Shown in pieces: positions 36,501-49,380 of a DNA stretch of 64,000 nt (position 1 is the first letter of the stretch; the number at the start of each line of letters is the position of its first letter). The DNA is from Pegea sp. RAD2-039 (taxonomy: Eukaryota > Chordata > Thaliacea > Salpida > Salpidae): NCBI GenBank assembly GCA_034620365.1, contig JAQGEQ010000003.1, positions 992,001 through 1,056,000 on the forward strand, in the 5' to 3' direction. The notes below the pieces were generated by a model. It made no database searches, was not told the origin of the DNA, and saw only the letters and a list, made by a program, of their open reading frames with translations. A program made the position numbers and the translations under genes.

Positions 36501-39500
36501 TCACAAAATCTATTGAAAATTGGTCACGTGAATATTTGAACAGATTTTTATGGAAAAATAATAAAGTTTTTTTATTAAAATATCAGCCTAAATTAATTCT
36601 GAACCATTTGATAAATATTTGTATACAATTATCTATGCCTTATAATTCAGTTGAATGATCTTGATAAAAAGAGGCACTCACTGTAAAGAAGTCAGATTAA
36701 AGTTCCTTGCCAAAGTAACCTGAATAAAGCCGTTACGAAATTGATGACAATTCAACAGCAAATTGAGAAGCGATGAAAAAGAAACTAAAGTATTTTTAAA
36801 GCAAGCTTTCATGATTGATAATAGACATTTACTAAAAATATTCATTGCCAAGAAACGTAGTTAGTTTGCAATGCTACTAGATCTGTTGTTTAGCAGAGAA
36901 ACGCGTCAGAAACTCAACACTAAAATTCTTCGTGTAATGAATAAAAACTTACAATTCAGTTTGAATAAAATTACTGCAACAAACCATATAAATAATGATT
37001 AATTCGAAAGCTAAAAAGGTGATGCCATCATCAATTCGTTGGTTTGGACTCTTAAAGTTTAAAGAATATTATTTTTTATATGATCAAATCAAAGTATTAA
37101 GTCATTTAAAATTATAGACCCTTAACATTTTTCCTTCATAAAAAGATTAAATAACTGATATACATAATGAGTAGCTTTATTTACTACCCATATAAGAACT
37201 AAGCATCTTACTGAATGAAGTTATTGAAAAATACATTTATATCATCATTATTTTTATATAACTTTTTAGTTTGTAATGACAGTATACACTCTTTATATTT
37301 AATAGTAATAAATTTCTGAAAGTAAATCAATATACTCTAGAAGTTTTATTTCTTTTTTCAATATAATTATTTATAAAGTGAAATAAAATGTTCACAGGAA
37401 GCAAAGAAGATTAAATGTTGTACATTTAAAAACTTTATGTGACTTAAATTACATTTTGTTAAAATACTTTTTATTTTTTTTGTTAAAATGGCGAGGAAAA
37501 TAAAGCTTTTGACAAAAGTAGAAAAGCTCCATAACGTTTAAACTCAAAATTATTATTCAGGTACTTTTAATTAAAGTTAGATTTATGTTGTGCATCAATG
37601 ACAGCATAATGTTTCATGGATTTTTAGCGGTAAATTGTCTAACAGGTGGTAAAAGCAAGAAGTCACTATTGTGACAAGACGAACTTTCATTCGTGTCAAT
37701 TTAGACGTGGGCTAGTGATAAAAAATCTAGATATAAAAAGAATGAGATGAAAATGTGAAAATATGTTCAAGTCTTTTTTTCTACCTTAGCTGTAATGAGA
37801 GAAATAAAAGCAGAAAAATGAAAAAAGAAAAAAAAAACAGTTACTACCTTTCAAGCAACGTAACCTTTTCCATCAATCACAAGGTCCAACATAAAATTGC
37901 GTTCCACTGGCACTGTAGGCTACACTAATAACTAAAAACCCTCAGTGAAAAAGAAAACAAAATAATAATAATAAAATAAAAACAAAAAGGTTGAAAAAAG
38001 AGTGTTTTATCCGGCCTGGCGTTGTTGAGGTCTGAATTTGGACAGAGGTATTTACGATTTTAGTTCTTATTTGCATTATTGATCCAAATTTCAATCAATT
38101 CTCTTGCTAACAGGTTTCAATGATTGAAAACACTTTCATTCTTTTATCTTTTTCTATTCGTCAGGCATTTCAAATATAAAGAAAAAATACAAATGATCTA
38201 ATTAAACAAACTTATAAAGCAAACTTCTTAAACATCAAACTCAGAGATAAACTAAACAATTTTATTTACATTAAAGTATTTCCTGTTTTTACTTAGTATC
38301 ATTTTAATTTACTGCCTAGCTTCTGTTATTCAAGGTAACTAAGTTAAGTAAGAAGTAAATTTAATTTAAAGTTTAATTTGCTAAAAGAAATTTAACCTTT
38401 TTCCATTCTACATCTCTTAATCTTAACTGAAATGAATTATTCTCTTTCTAAGCTTATTTTTGCAATCAATAATGTTTTATCAAAATTACACAAGAATAAA
38501 TCAAAAATTTATTTATATTTAATACATATAAAGAACTTTAAGGTACAAAATCGACTTGTCCTTTTTTTCAATCATAAACCCGATTAACATTTACATTTTT
38601 CTTGAAAGTAGCTGAACATATTTTTGGTTATTTATCATATTGTAAAAAATGTTTTTAATTATTGGATAGCTTTTAATTAAGCTTCCACCGAAATTTGAAT
38701 ACACATTCATTTGGTTATTGTGAACATATTTTGTATTCATCAAATAATATTTAAATTTCAATATGTTAGCTTGTATGTCAAACTCAGAGCATTAAAAGCC
38801 TTTACCTGAATTTAAATCAAAAAGTCACAGTTAAAAGCAAAAAAGCCTATGTCACTATATTTTCATTCATTGCTTAACATACAAATGTGGTACCTTATAT
38901 CATTTCAACAATATTATTTTTCAGAAAACTGATCAGTTATATTATTTGCTAGCAGACTTTTACAAAATAAAAGAAACTCAAAATTTTGTTTGATAATTTA
39001 CGAAGCTTTTTAGAAGAGTGATTAATAACTTATGGACAACATTTTAAAGTAACTGGAATTATAGAGAGGTAATTCAGCTTAACATAAAAAACGTTTATTT
39101 TGAAAAAAATAATAACTCAATGTTAAATGTTGCAAGTACAGAAAGTCAAAAACAAATATTTCGTTATAAATAATGTTAGTGATATCATCACGAAATGTCC
39201 ATCATCTTAAACTAAGTGTTTTGTTTCGTGAGAGTAAGACGTGCTAGTAGCTTTTTATTTCGTCTTCAAATTATTTTAATTGGCTTATGGTGTACTCATC
39301 AATGAGCCTTGGAAATGCTTATACAGCTGCCAATAGCTTGCTGTCAACGATAAATGGAAAATTACAAAGTATCGTCTGGCGTATTTACTGTAGTCATCTA
39401 ACTTGTATGCTTCCCTTCATGCCTTAGTATGAATAGCTAGCCAATAGTTTGGACATTTTTTTGGAATGGTTGATTACTAAATCTTAAAGAGTTAGTCTTG

Positions 39501-40609
39501 ATTGAAATTAAACCTATTTCTTGTAGTCTGCTTGAATTACTGATAAATTCTTGAAGCTTAACACATTTCAAACGCAACAAATGTTAAAGCGTCATATTAA
39601 ATTTTCAATTGAGAGTATGAGGATTTAAAGCTCACCAAAAGCTTGTTTTTATCCGTGGACTAAACGTACAGGATGACTGGCTGATTCCAACTTTACCGGG
39701 CAACAATAAGGTTCTGTCAATACTGTCAGTCAAAAAGCAACTAGATTATTTCATTTTCTCTTTGCGGTATTTTTCAATGTGATCTGGTTGATCTAATTAC
39801 TAGAATTCTAAGAGAAAGGTTTAGAGACTACCTTGTGAAAGCTATCGGTACCATTACACATCAGTTGATAATTTCTCTTTAGTTTTCCTTATTATGGAAA
39901 AATTTGAAACGATTTTCTACTCATGCAAATGGTTAACAAGCGTAAAATCTTTACTTAAACAATTGAGTGATGTGACATTAAGCTGATTAGTTTGTGTGAC
40001 ATAAGTGAACACTTGATATTATGAGCTTTTCTTTCTTATCAATAACTCTTTTTTGCTTAACTTGAGAAAGAACAGCAATTAAACGTTTTCACAAAAACAA
40101 AAGAAGCTTTACTGAAAAGTAGGTTGAAGCAGGTTGGTTTTTCTTATATAATGATTTCATTCAACAACGTTTTAAACGTCAGGCTAGCTTCCCTGTAAGA
40201 TCGTTTAAAGACATTTTGACTCTTTTGATCTTTGCTCTTTTTATATAAATCTTAGAGCTAGAAGAAAGAAGAAGAAATAATTTTTTAAAACAAGTTTTTT
40301 AAGCTTATAAAGGATTTAGTAAAGATTAGGGCGACCAGTGGTGGCTTGAAGTTTATTTCAAAATAAAATCTCTCAATTTCACGCGTTAGAATGAGGTAAA
40401 AAGAAGTTTTGACAATTGAACAAAAAAAAAGGAGGAAAATTTAAATGAGAAAAGTTAGATGTTTTCATTTCACTAAATATTTCTATCCTACTAAATTTTT
40501 TTACAATTTATTCCAATTTTTTGTACTTAGAATTATTTTAAATTTATTTTTTAACGTTGGAATAAATAGCCAAAACTAATCGAGCAACTGAAATTTCACT
40601 TTTGTCAAT

Positions 40610-40629
40610 ACTATTTTTGCAAAAATAGT
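40610..40629. repeat. 20-bp perfect palindrome
   Basis: ACTATTTTTGCAAAAATAGT reads the same on both strands. It has no spacer, so it is more like a dimeric protein-binding site or a cruciform seed than a hairpin RNA. Its A/T-rich arms make chance occurrence more likely than for GC-rich palindromes. Confidence 0.6.
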
Positions 40630-42155
40630 TTTTTCAAGTTTACAGCCGAATAAACAAATTCAAAATTTTATAAACAAATGTAATGTAAAAAATGTCAACG
40701 TTATTCAAAAGGTTATCAATTATTTCTGGAAAAATTTAATGAAAAGTCTTTTACTATAAAAATTTTATAAATGAAGAATTCAAAAAATATATATTTTCAA
40801 TATTTTTGTAAAAATAAATTTCAATTAAAAGTTATAAATTTAAAGAAACAAAAAAATACATCAAAACTCATGAAGATAGTTGAATAATATATAAAATATA
40901 TAAAATAACAAATTGTATGAGATGAATTGATGATGTTACTCTTTTTTTTTTACTTAGTATAGGATAATTTGATTTACAAAACTTTATTTTAGCTAATTAA
41001 TCAAATTATATAACGTTGATTACCCTCTTTTGTATCTATACTTTTTGATAGGATATCTGATTGATTGGCATCAATTTTTTAATTTACTCAGAAAAGTTCA
41101 GAACTAAAATAAAATAATAGTTTTGTCAAAGCTTTTATAGTGTGAAATTTAAAGGCCACAAACACATGAACAAAAGTATAAATTCTTTTCACTAAAGGTA
41201 ATCGTTGCTTATTTAGAAGTATTTAAACAATAGACCATTAAACTTACTAAAGCGTTGAAAAGATTTTGTCAGTTAAAATAAATCAACAACTTTAATGAGC
41301 TGCTCGTTTGATTGATGGAAACGTCAACTTCTTTAATAGTACATTAATTAATTATAGAACACATAAATAAGTAAATTTAATGAAAGAATTTAATAATTTT
41401 CAAGCAACTGTTTCACAACAAACAACTTAATTGATTTTTTTGTATTTATAGCAATAAGACTTAAAAGTTTTGACATAATTTTATAACGATTTTTGTTATC
41501 AAAAGGTAAAACAATTTAATTAATTGTCATTTTGTGATAGCTACCTATTGCAAGTAAAATTACCTTCTGATTTATGCATGTGCTTATTTATTTATCATTT
41601 AATTCATCAATTATTTTATTTATTACTTTTCTTTACTCATAATAAATAAATATATTGTAAAATCAATCAAATAAATCTTTTATTTTTTAAGCTTTTAGAT
41701 TCACTCATTTGCTTTAAAAAGTTAAGCTTAAGCTGTTGGTGTTTATACAAGATATACAAGATGAACAGCAATTATACTGATTTTCAAATATTCGATAAAC
41801 ATTTTTGGTACAACAAAAATACTTTTTAAAAGCTGAAGACTTTTTATAAGATGCAAAGGTCGATTTTTAGTGTCTTTATGTTTGAGCTGTTCTTATTTTC
41901 TCCCATTTAAAAAACTTACTCAGCAAAAGTATTTTATGTTAAAAAATCAAATTTGAAAACTTACCTAGAAGGAGCTTCAGTGCCACCAAACTCTTTCTCT
42001 GCACACATCGGCTTTGCTACATACTACATCTTTTAATCATACAGCTTTACAATAAAAGAAAAAATAAAATTAACGGAGAGTTTCGTGCTAGAAGATGAAA
42101 GAAAAAAAATAAAAATTTAATCTAATTTGGATATCATTGCATAAATGGTCTGTAA

Positions 42156-42163
42156 TGACGTCA
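42156..42163. promoter_or_regulatory. Consensus CRE/ATF site TGACGTCA
   Basis: Full palindromic CRE in the context TGTAATGACGTCACCTTT, inside the desert upstream of the NET gene. No promoter features are visible around it. Confidence 0.3.
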
Positions 42164-45059
42164 CCTTTTAACTGTAAATCATTCAAATGAAAAAACAATT
42201 CTTTTAAAGAAGCTAACCTTTCGATCATTTTTCAGGAATAAAAACGAAGATATAACTGTTGTCTGTGATTCTTTTGCAAATTAAGAAGCTTATATGTGGA
42301 CTTATTTTGCCTAAAATTTATCATAACTTTTGAATGAAATGCTAAGACATTTCAACACATTTAGAGTAAATACCAAAATCTGACAAAGTAATATAAAATG
42401 CTCATCAGCAAACACTTGTATCTTAAGTGTTATTGAGAATGATATAACTGTCTGTAAAATGCTGATGAAAAATTAAATCTACTTTAGACTATCTTGAATC
42501 TTATAGTGTCAAGGCTCCAACCCATTTTTCTATTTTAATAGAAAGGCCATTACACCATAAATATAAAACACTCATTAAAAAAATCCCATAAATAAGTTTT
42601 ATTTTCTGCTTTTGTGTATTTAGTTGTTTGAAATTTAATTTAAGAAATGATGACAAATAGTTTATGATGATTTGTACAGACAAGCATACAGCATTTGATT
42701 AATTAAAAGTTTAAGAAACCTTTTTATTAACTTTTCCACCAGTAAGTCAATAAACTTCTGCAAAGTAGAACGTGAAATAATTAATTTACTCATCTGTAAG
42801 ACCTTAATTAAAATCACATGTTTTAAATTTAGTGAAGTCTGATAAATATGATGTGAACACTATTTTGTTTTTAATTATGCTTTAAGCCATACCAACAAAG
42901 TTAATTGTGACTTTAAATATAATTTAGGATGATATAGTCTGTGATACACTCGCAGTGAGCTTTAGAATATATTATTATTTAATAAGTTTTGTTTATAAGA
43001 GAATTGAATAATATACTTTCAAAACCAACACATTAACGTATTTTGATAGTGGTGTTAACAGCTGCACTCACTGTCATGATTACTTTTGCAATAAATTTTC
43101 GACTGAGAATTTTAATTGTCCATCAAATCTGAAAACATATGTTACTAAAAGCCAGTGATGACAAAACCAACATTGAGATGTTGACAGTCATAACTTTTGC
43201 CAGCTTGGTTTATTGTAAGACCATTCAAACCTGTTTTTTCAAAGTAGTAGCTACGTTATACAAGCACAACATGATTGATGTTTATAGGATTAGTAGGTTT
43301 TTAAATGTTTTATTTGTAGTTTTTAACATGAGAATATATCAAATTCGTAAACTAAAATTTCTCAAAAGCTAATTTTTAATGATTTAATTGCTTTTGCTTG
43401 CTCAATTGTTAAAAGGTAGGTAAAAATTGTTGAAGTATTCTGGCGCAGATGGTTTTAGTTTGAGAAAATAGTTTAATCTTTTTTAAAGCTTCATTATGCG
43501 TAGCATTGATTAATAACTGTTCGTTTTTGAGATTTAGAGTTTTTCTACATGCTTTGCCTGTCAGATTAACTCTTTTTTTTGAAATTTCTGTAATTGAAAA
43601 GAGAGTATTTAGTTACTAATCACAAGTAAGCAGCTATATGTTCTTAGTAAGTAATTTTAAACAAACTAATCGAAAGGAAATAAAATCAACTGTTAATTTC
43701 ATGTAACGGCATGACCTTACTCAGCTAGCCTTCAGAAGCAAGTTTTTTGCAAATTATGATTTTAAAACAGCAGTTAAAAAATACAACAATTAAATACTCA
43801 AAAATGTATTTTAAGTCACTCTGATAGGTGCTTAAGCACACAAACTTTATTTAAACTATTAAATTTTCAAACTTAATTATTCAGTAATTCAATTTGCTTA
43901 GTCTTGTTTATTTTTATTTTCAATCATCTCATTGACAATCCATATAAAATCGAGCTGTCAGTAAATGAGTTATATTACTTTTTAACAGCTCTGACTGTAT
44001 GTATATGTTTCTCACTTAACTAGTGGAATAATTTATTTTTGAAAAAATAACTTTCTCATTCACTAAGTTGACTGAACAAAACGGTAATTATTAAAGACTC
44101 TTAATAAAAACATCATCAACTTTAGTTTTAATAATTTCAATTTACAGGAATCCTTCGTAATGATTTTAAAATATTTTAAATCAAATGTCATATAAATGAC
44201 AGAATCGCCAAGTTATTTATAGTTTGTCAGTAATCTATGATGATTTGAATCTATTTAAATTGTCGTATAAAATTTTCGCATTCAAATATTGAGTTGAATC
44301 ATATAAATCAATCAACAATAATAATCGATTCAGCAAATTTAGGTCAATTATTTGAGCAATAAGCGTTTTGACAACATATTGTGGCTGATAGAGTCTAAAT
44401 CTTTAAAAAATGTTGAAAGATTTGCTGTCCAGAGTTATATTACAACATTATGAGTTTGTCACATGGTTATTGTAACTTTTCAGAAATTACAAATTTTCTA
44501 AACTCATCTGCCCTTAATAAGAAAAAATATTAAATATTTGTCATAAAAATGATAAATTTATAGAAAATTATTTGAAATTGAGAGACTTTATTTGTTTAAT
44601 AGACGATAGATACGTTGTGTACATGACTATGTAGTCATCTAAGCTTTGTAAGATAATTTTATCTAATTTTTTTATATAACATAAATATAATCTAGCAGTA
44701 GAAATAACTTGTTTAGACAAATTGTATTTGGTTACTTTATAAACATACAAGATGTCAGATAAATTGAAAAGTTGAATTATTAAACTTTCAATGTGGGTTT
44801 AATGTTTATAAAATCTAGAATTTTAGAGTGTTAAATTTAAACCAACTTATTTTTTATACAAGCCTCAAGAACCTCTCATAGATTTTTCTGTAATTAAGGA
44901 ATATCTAAAAACTATTTAAAGTTTATTTTCATTACAGCATTAGTTCGTTTTTATCAGCTGTTCTATTGACGTATAGTTTGACTTGTATTCCACTTACACT
45001 CGTTTATATTATTAAAGAAAACCATTTCATTTCCTCAATACATCTATTATAAAAATCGG

Positions 45060-45540
45060 AACGAGAAAAATCAACCAATACTGTGTCGCTCGTATTTACA
45101 GGTTAGGTAGAGGTCGATAAAACTAACCCAGGAAGCAATTAGGCCACAAGGCTGTATAATTTACTTATCTAGTTATTAGTTAAATTATAGTAATAGATAC
45201 TTTACTTCATTATCTAATTATAATTTTTTGCCTTTTAACATATATTCTTGCCAACGCCTCGACGCTTTCATTATTAATTGAGGAACAAAAAACACCTTTT
45301 CTACGTTTCTATCGACTCGTAAATTAAATACAGCCGTGCGCCATTCAATGAAGAAAATAATACTTCAACACTCAATACTTGGCGTGTGGTTACAATAGCT
45401 GTCTTATTAAAGTCATTGAATGTCTGAGAAGGCCTTTTAGTCATGAGACCAATTGTCACATATGTTCGTCGTTACATTTGCTTTTTTAAATCGAAGTTTC
45501 CATCGTAAAAGTGTCTTCGGAAACCAAACATTTTACAAAA
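45060..45540. promoter_or_regulatory. Scattered GC-richer island
   Basis: Sub-blocks near 45.06-45.15, 45.25-45.40 and 45.42-45.54 kb are rich in CpG for this locus and have no sustained open frame on either strand. The block includes CTTGGCGTGTGGTTAC (a RUNX-type TGTGGTTA core). TTGGCGTGT also occurs on the minus strand in the NET intronic element (27910-27902). A candidate cis-regulatory region is inference from composition. Confidence 0.25.
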
Positions 45541-47768
45541 CACTTATACAGACAAATGTTAGGCTACAAGAACCAGAAATAGAAAAACATTGCTTTGAAG
45601 TTCTCTTTCATAGCGGCAATTAATCAATCAGAAGAATTTTCGTAAAATTAGATTCTCAAATAAGCAAAAGGTAATATTAGTTAAAAGTGAAGAAAAATTA
45701 TTGCCAGCTGTATTTAACATATGGTGAAATCTTTGTAAAAGAGAGAGGATATATTTCACTCAATTAAAATAAGATATCAATTGATTAAATTATAAAAGAT
45801 AAAATCTATAGACATAGTTTGTAAGGTATTTTATTTTTCATGTAGGTAACCAAAAATGATTTTAATTAAATATTTACAATTTTTTAAAACGTTTTCTATC
45901 ACTTAACTTAAGCAATCTGTTTGTTTTCATCTATTTTACTAAAACCATTTTCAATTTCGTTGCCTCATTTGCAAGCAATATAAAAAATGATTTATTTTTT
46001 AACCATCTGATTGATAGGTAGGTCAACGATTTTTTTTTAATATAAAGTTTTTAATGGCTAAGTTTTAATAATATTATTTCTTCAAAAAGATTTCTTTTAC
46101 TTTAAAATATAATCTCAAAGAAAAACTGTTCAAAGAAAAAGTAATATCTGTATAATCTTAATAAGCATTCTTGATAATTTTCAAAATAGAACTAAAAGAA
46201 AATTTTTAAAGTTAATATATGCCATAAACTTTTTCAAACTGACAAATTTTTTTAAATGTCTGAATTTATATATTTCAATTCTTAAAATCACAAGTTGTAT
46301 TTTACTTCTTGCTGCAAAAGTTATGGCAGTTGGAAAGCCTAACCTCATTCTATGATTAGTTTTTCTGCGAATTTTTGAAATATTCTTTGACATAAAATTG
46401 TTTCCATCTTCAAAGGGTATTTTGTATATAAAACGTAACATACATAAATGTTTTACAGATAGGTAAGCAGGTTTTACGTTTAAATTTCTAGTCTAACAAC
46501 TGGTAAAAATTATCAATATTTTATTTAGTTCAGAATGTCAAGTTTTATTTTAAATGGGCTTAAAATAAAATAGTTTTTTTGAAGATAGCAACAGTTTCAT
46601 AAATACCGCATGTCAGACTTTCATGTAAAAGTTTTTTCATGGCTAATTATTGTTTAATTCATAATTCATAAACTTTGAAATAAAATCTTGGTTAAAATGA
46701 TTTGGTGAAAGTACAAAAATCTAATCTTTGATTGAAATCAAATATTCTTATTAAATTCTTTTTTTCTAAGTTATAAATTTAAATCTAAAAAATATAAATA
46801 CTAAAGGTTTGACCTGACGCTTTAACATGTAGTTTTATTCACATTTAATCTAATTATATAAAATTATATTTTTAGTCTTTAAAATACAATAAGATAAAAA
46901 TATTTTTCTATTTTTTCCATCAAATATTCAGAAATTTTGTTTATCTCAAAAACATTGAATAGATTTAGAGTTTTAAAAGCATTCAATGTTGTCGCTCTAA
47001 ATTCAAAAGAAAAAATAAAGAAATCCAACTAACGATAAATCTAAACTAAATACTACTACTATCATAAAAAAAATGCAAACAATGGCAGCAGAATTCTTTA
47101 AAATAAGCAAAAAGCTATAAATTATATTAAAATGAAATAAAAAGAAAAAAGTAAAGCTCTGAATGAAATGTCATATTTAAGCTATATCAAATAAGTTAGC
47201 AAAAAAAAACTGTTTGTTTTAGATTATCTTATTATCATTCGACACCTTAATTGTGAGGTATTTTTGATTTATTACTTGACAATGTTTTTCAACGTTTAAT
47301 TGAAAGGTTTCAAATACCATAAAAAACAATGAATAGTTTCTAAATAAAAGTTTATTAAAAATCACTTTTTGGAAACATGTGGTGGCTTGAAAACACAGTA
47401 GATGAAAAATATTATGATGCTTTTAATATCTACACTTTTGAATAGTTACATAAATTATTTTATTTAGAATAAAGTTTACTTGAATGTTTCAATTAGAAAG
47501 CTCAAACAAGGTTTTTAAATCACGTCTAAGCCGTTCGAATAATTATAGCTTAAGACTTCAGTTTTAAGATTTCATATATTTCTAAAAGTAAACTAAAGAT
47601 AGATATTAATGTTGTAATTACCTTGATGTTGTTCCAGATAAATCAACTTTTCTTCAGTCTAAGAATGCAAACTGATCTGTTGTTAAAGCAAGTTAGTAGA
47701 AGAAGTTGTTTGAAAGCTTATAATGTTTGAACTCACTTCAAAATGTCAACTTGAACAAATTTTTTCTC
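45541..47768. other. AT-rich gene-free stretch
   Basis: No supported feature. The 86-codon minus frame at 46181-46441 is A/T-rich with lysine, phenylalanine and isoleucine dominating and no recognisable family. Confidence 0.5.
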
Positions 47769-47969
47769 TTACATAAGTTGATCCAAGCTGCTATCTGAAA
47801 TGTTATTAAAGTGTTGAATACGACCACATTTAATGAAGCCAAAAACTTCTAAAAGGAATTCTGTCACACTATTTGACTGCTCCTGCCATTCACTCGACGA
47901 ACTGATGATCAGTAAAAGCTCCCAAGAGAAGCTTGATAAAGATAAGAGAAGAAGTAATTTATATAACAA
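47769..47969 (-). CDS. Candidate exon or small ORF, unidentified
   Basis: An open frame of 66 codons ends in TAA at 47769-47771. Its 5' limit is a TTG, not an ATG, so if real it is an exon entered from upstream. The first residues are leucine/serine-rich (YKLLLLLSLSSFSWELLLI), signal-peptide-like. The rest (SSSEWQEQSNSVTEFLLEVF, then GFIKCGRIQH) has balanced codons and higher GC than the flanks. No family is recognised and no strong acceptor was identified. Confidence 0.2.
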   Translation of the reverse strand: MLYKLLLLLSLSSFSWELLLIISSSSEWQEQSNSVTEFLLEVFGFIKCGRIQHFNNISDSSLDQLM

Positions 47970-49321
47970 ATAATTGTATGTAAAATGCCAGTAGGTAAAG
48001 GTGTTGGTGGGTTTATCATATAAGAGTAGAAGAACTCTTTTTATTTAATTTAATTGACATCTAAATGCCAACTGAGACCCTATCTCTTGAGACTGTTTCA
48101 TATAATGCCGAGTTGGAACACACCAACAAAGTACCTGTTTTTACTTTGAAGAAGAAAATAATTGAAATTGTCAAACAATGAACTTTTGAACCAATTAAAA
48201 CCAGTAAGTAGTTTTTTACATGTGATCTACTGTATGACAAAACAGCTGGTATCAGAAACTGTGCTATGGACACAGAAAGAAAACTGGCATTTATTAATGA
48301 TCTGAGCAATTAACTGTGTTTAGACAGACGTATCTTCAATCAGTCATCATTCTAGAAATCTAAAAAGGTTAGCGAGTGCTTTTAATCCTATTGTGTTCTG
48401 AAGAACGATGAAATAAAATAATTCGTTATCAAAGCTTAGAAGTAAATCTAACTGTTGATTTTTCGTAAAGACTTATAGTTTGAAAATATTTCTAAACTAT
48501 AAATCCACTCCTAAATCAGAAAATTTAATGTGTGGTGACAAGGCGTTTACCTTCATCTAAGTTAGGTAATAGAAATTCAAATTTTTACCACACACTTAAA
48601 CAACACTTATTCATCGTTAGTTTTAGGTTTTTTCTATAAAAAAATGTTTACCAAGGACATCAAATGTGGTGAACAAACGGAATTTATCATTATGTAATTT
48701 AACTTTCTGAACAGAACAGTTCTGAAACCAGAATTAGAAAATAAAGGATCAGTTTATTTGGTGTTGTTGATCATTTTTGAGCAGCAGACTTAATTTTTTA
48801 ACTAAATTTCACTTAAAGCTCTTTAAAGTAGCTGAAAATACATCAAATTTTAAAAAGCTAGTCAATCAAATGTTGTTTTTTTTAATGTATTCTTATAACT
48901 AGTCGATGAATACAGAAAAAGTTTCATCAGGTAAAGATTGAACATTGTCTAGTTTTAGATTACACAATTTTGAATTTAAAAATTCTTATTTTTTAAATCT
49001 TTAAGCAAACATTTAGAGCTGCTAAAATTGTCACGAGATTTAGCGAAAGAGCAAAACAGCTTGTATTTTAATTCTTTTGTACAAAATTTTCATCAACGGT
49101 AGCAAGTAAAAACTGATTAAATTTTTTAGTTGCATCTTTAGCAGTTCTTAAAGACACAATTATGAATATTTGTATACTTGTTATTGAAGAAAACAAATTA
49201 GACGCTATATGTTGAAATGAACGTACTGAGGTATATAAAAAATGACAAACATTTAAAGATTTATTTACATAATATACGCTTTTAAAACACGTCTGACTAG
49301 CTCGGCAAAATCTCTATAATT
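47970..49321. other. AT-rich gene-free stretch
   Basis: No gene is supported; the minus frame 48061-48309 lacks motifs. A short GTGTGGT...ACCACAC inverted repeat spans about 48532-48595 and is too small to interpret. Confidence 0.45.
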
Positions 49322-49380
49322 TCTGCCCTGGCTTACATCATGGTCGTTCTCGGCCGAAGCAGCTCATGTTACTTCTTACA
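49322..49380. repeat. Dispersed repeat copy B (relic)
   Basis: This patch is homologous to 61034-61092, in the same orientation and 11,712 bp away. Over 49333-49367 versus 61045-61079 I count 28 of 35 identities, including CATGG.CGTT.TCGGCC.AAGC. The patch is GC-rich relative to its surroundings, has short open pieces in frames on both strands, but has stops close by. It looks like a decayed fragment of a mobile element or processed gene copy. Confidence 0.5.

Larger units (their letters stand above)
30531..45059. other. Long AT-rich gene-free stretch
   Basis: I find no gene, tRNA or intact transposon. Open frames at 42501-42683 (minus), 43139-43372 (plus) and 44568-44750 (minus) are A/T-driven. 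Stretches at 32.5-34.2 kb and 40.4-41.7 kb are the most A/T-rich. Isolated items of note are TCACGTGA at 36524-36531, a 20-bp palindrome at 40610-40629 and a CRE at 42156-42163. A short AAT-unit run lies near 37.97 kb. Confidence 0.55.

Noticed and set aside
37491-37545. Short ATG frame MARKIKLLTKVEKLHNV in good Kozak context
   Set aside because: Only 17 codons with no supporting splice or transcript evidence.
46181-46441. 86-codon minus frame
   Set aside because: Composition fits A/T-rich chance sequence. A slightly protein-like segment (MRLGFPTAITFAARSKIQ) matches no family I know.
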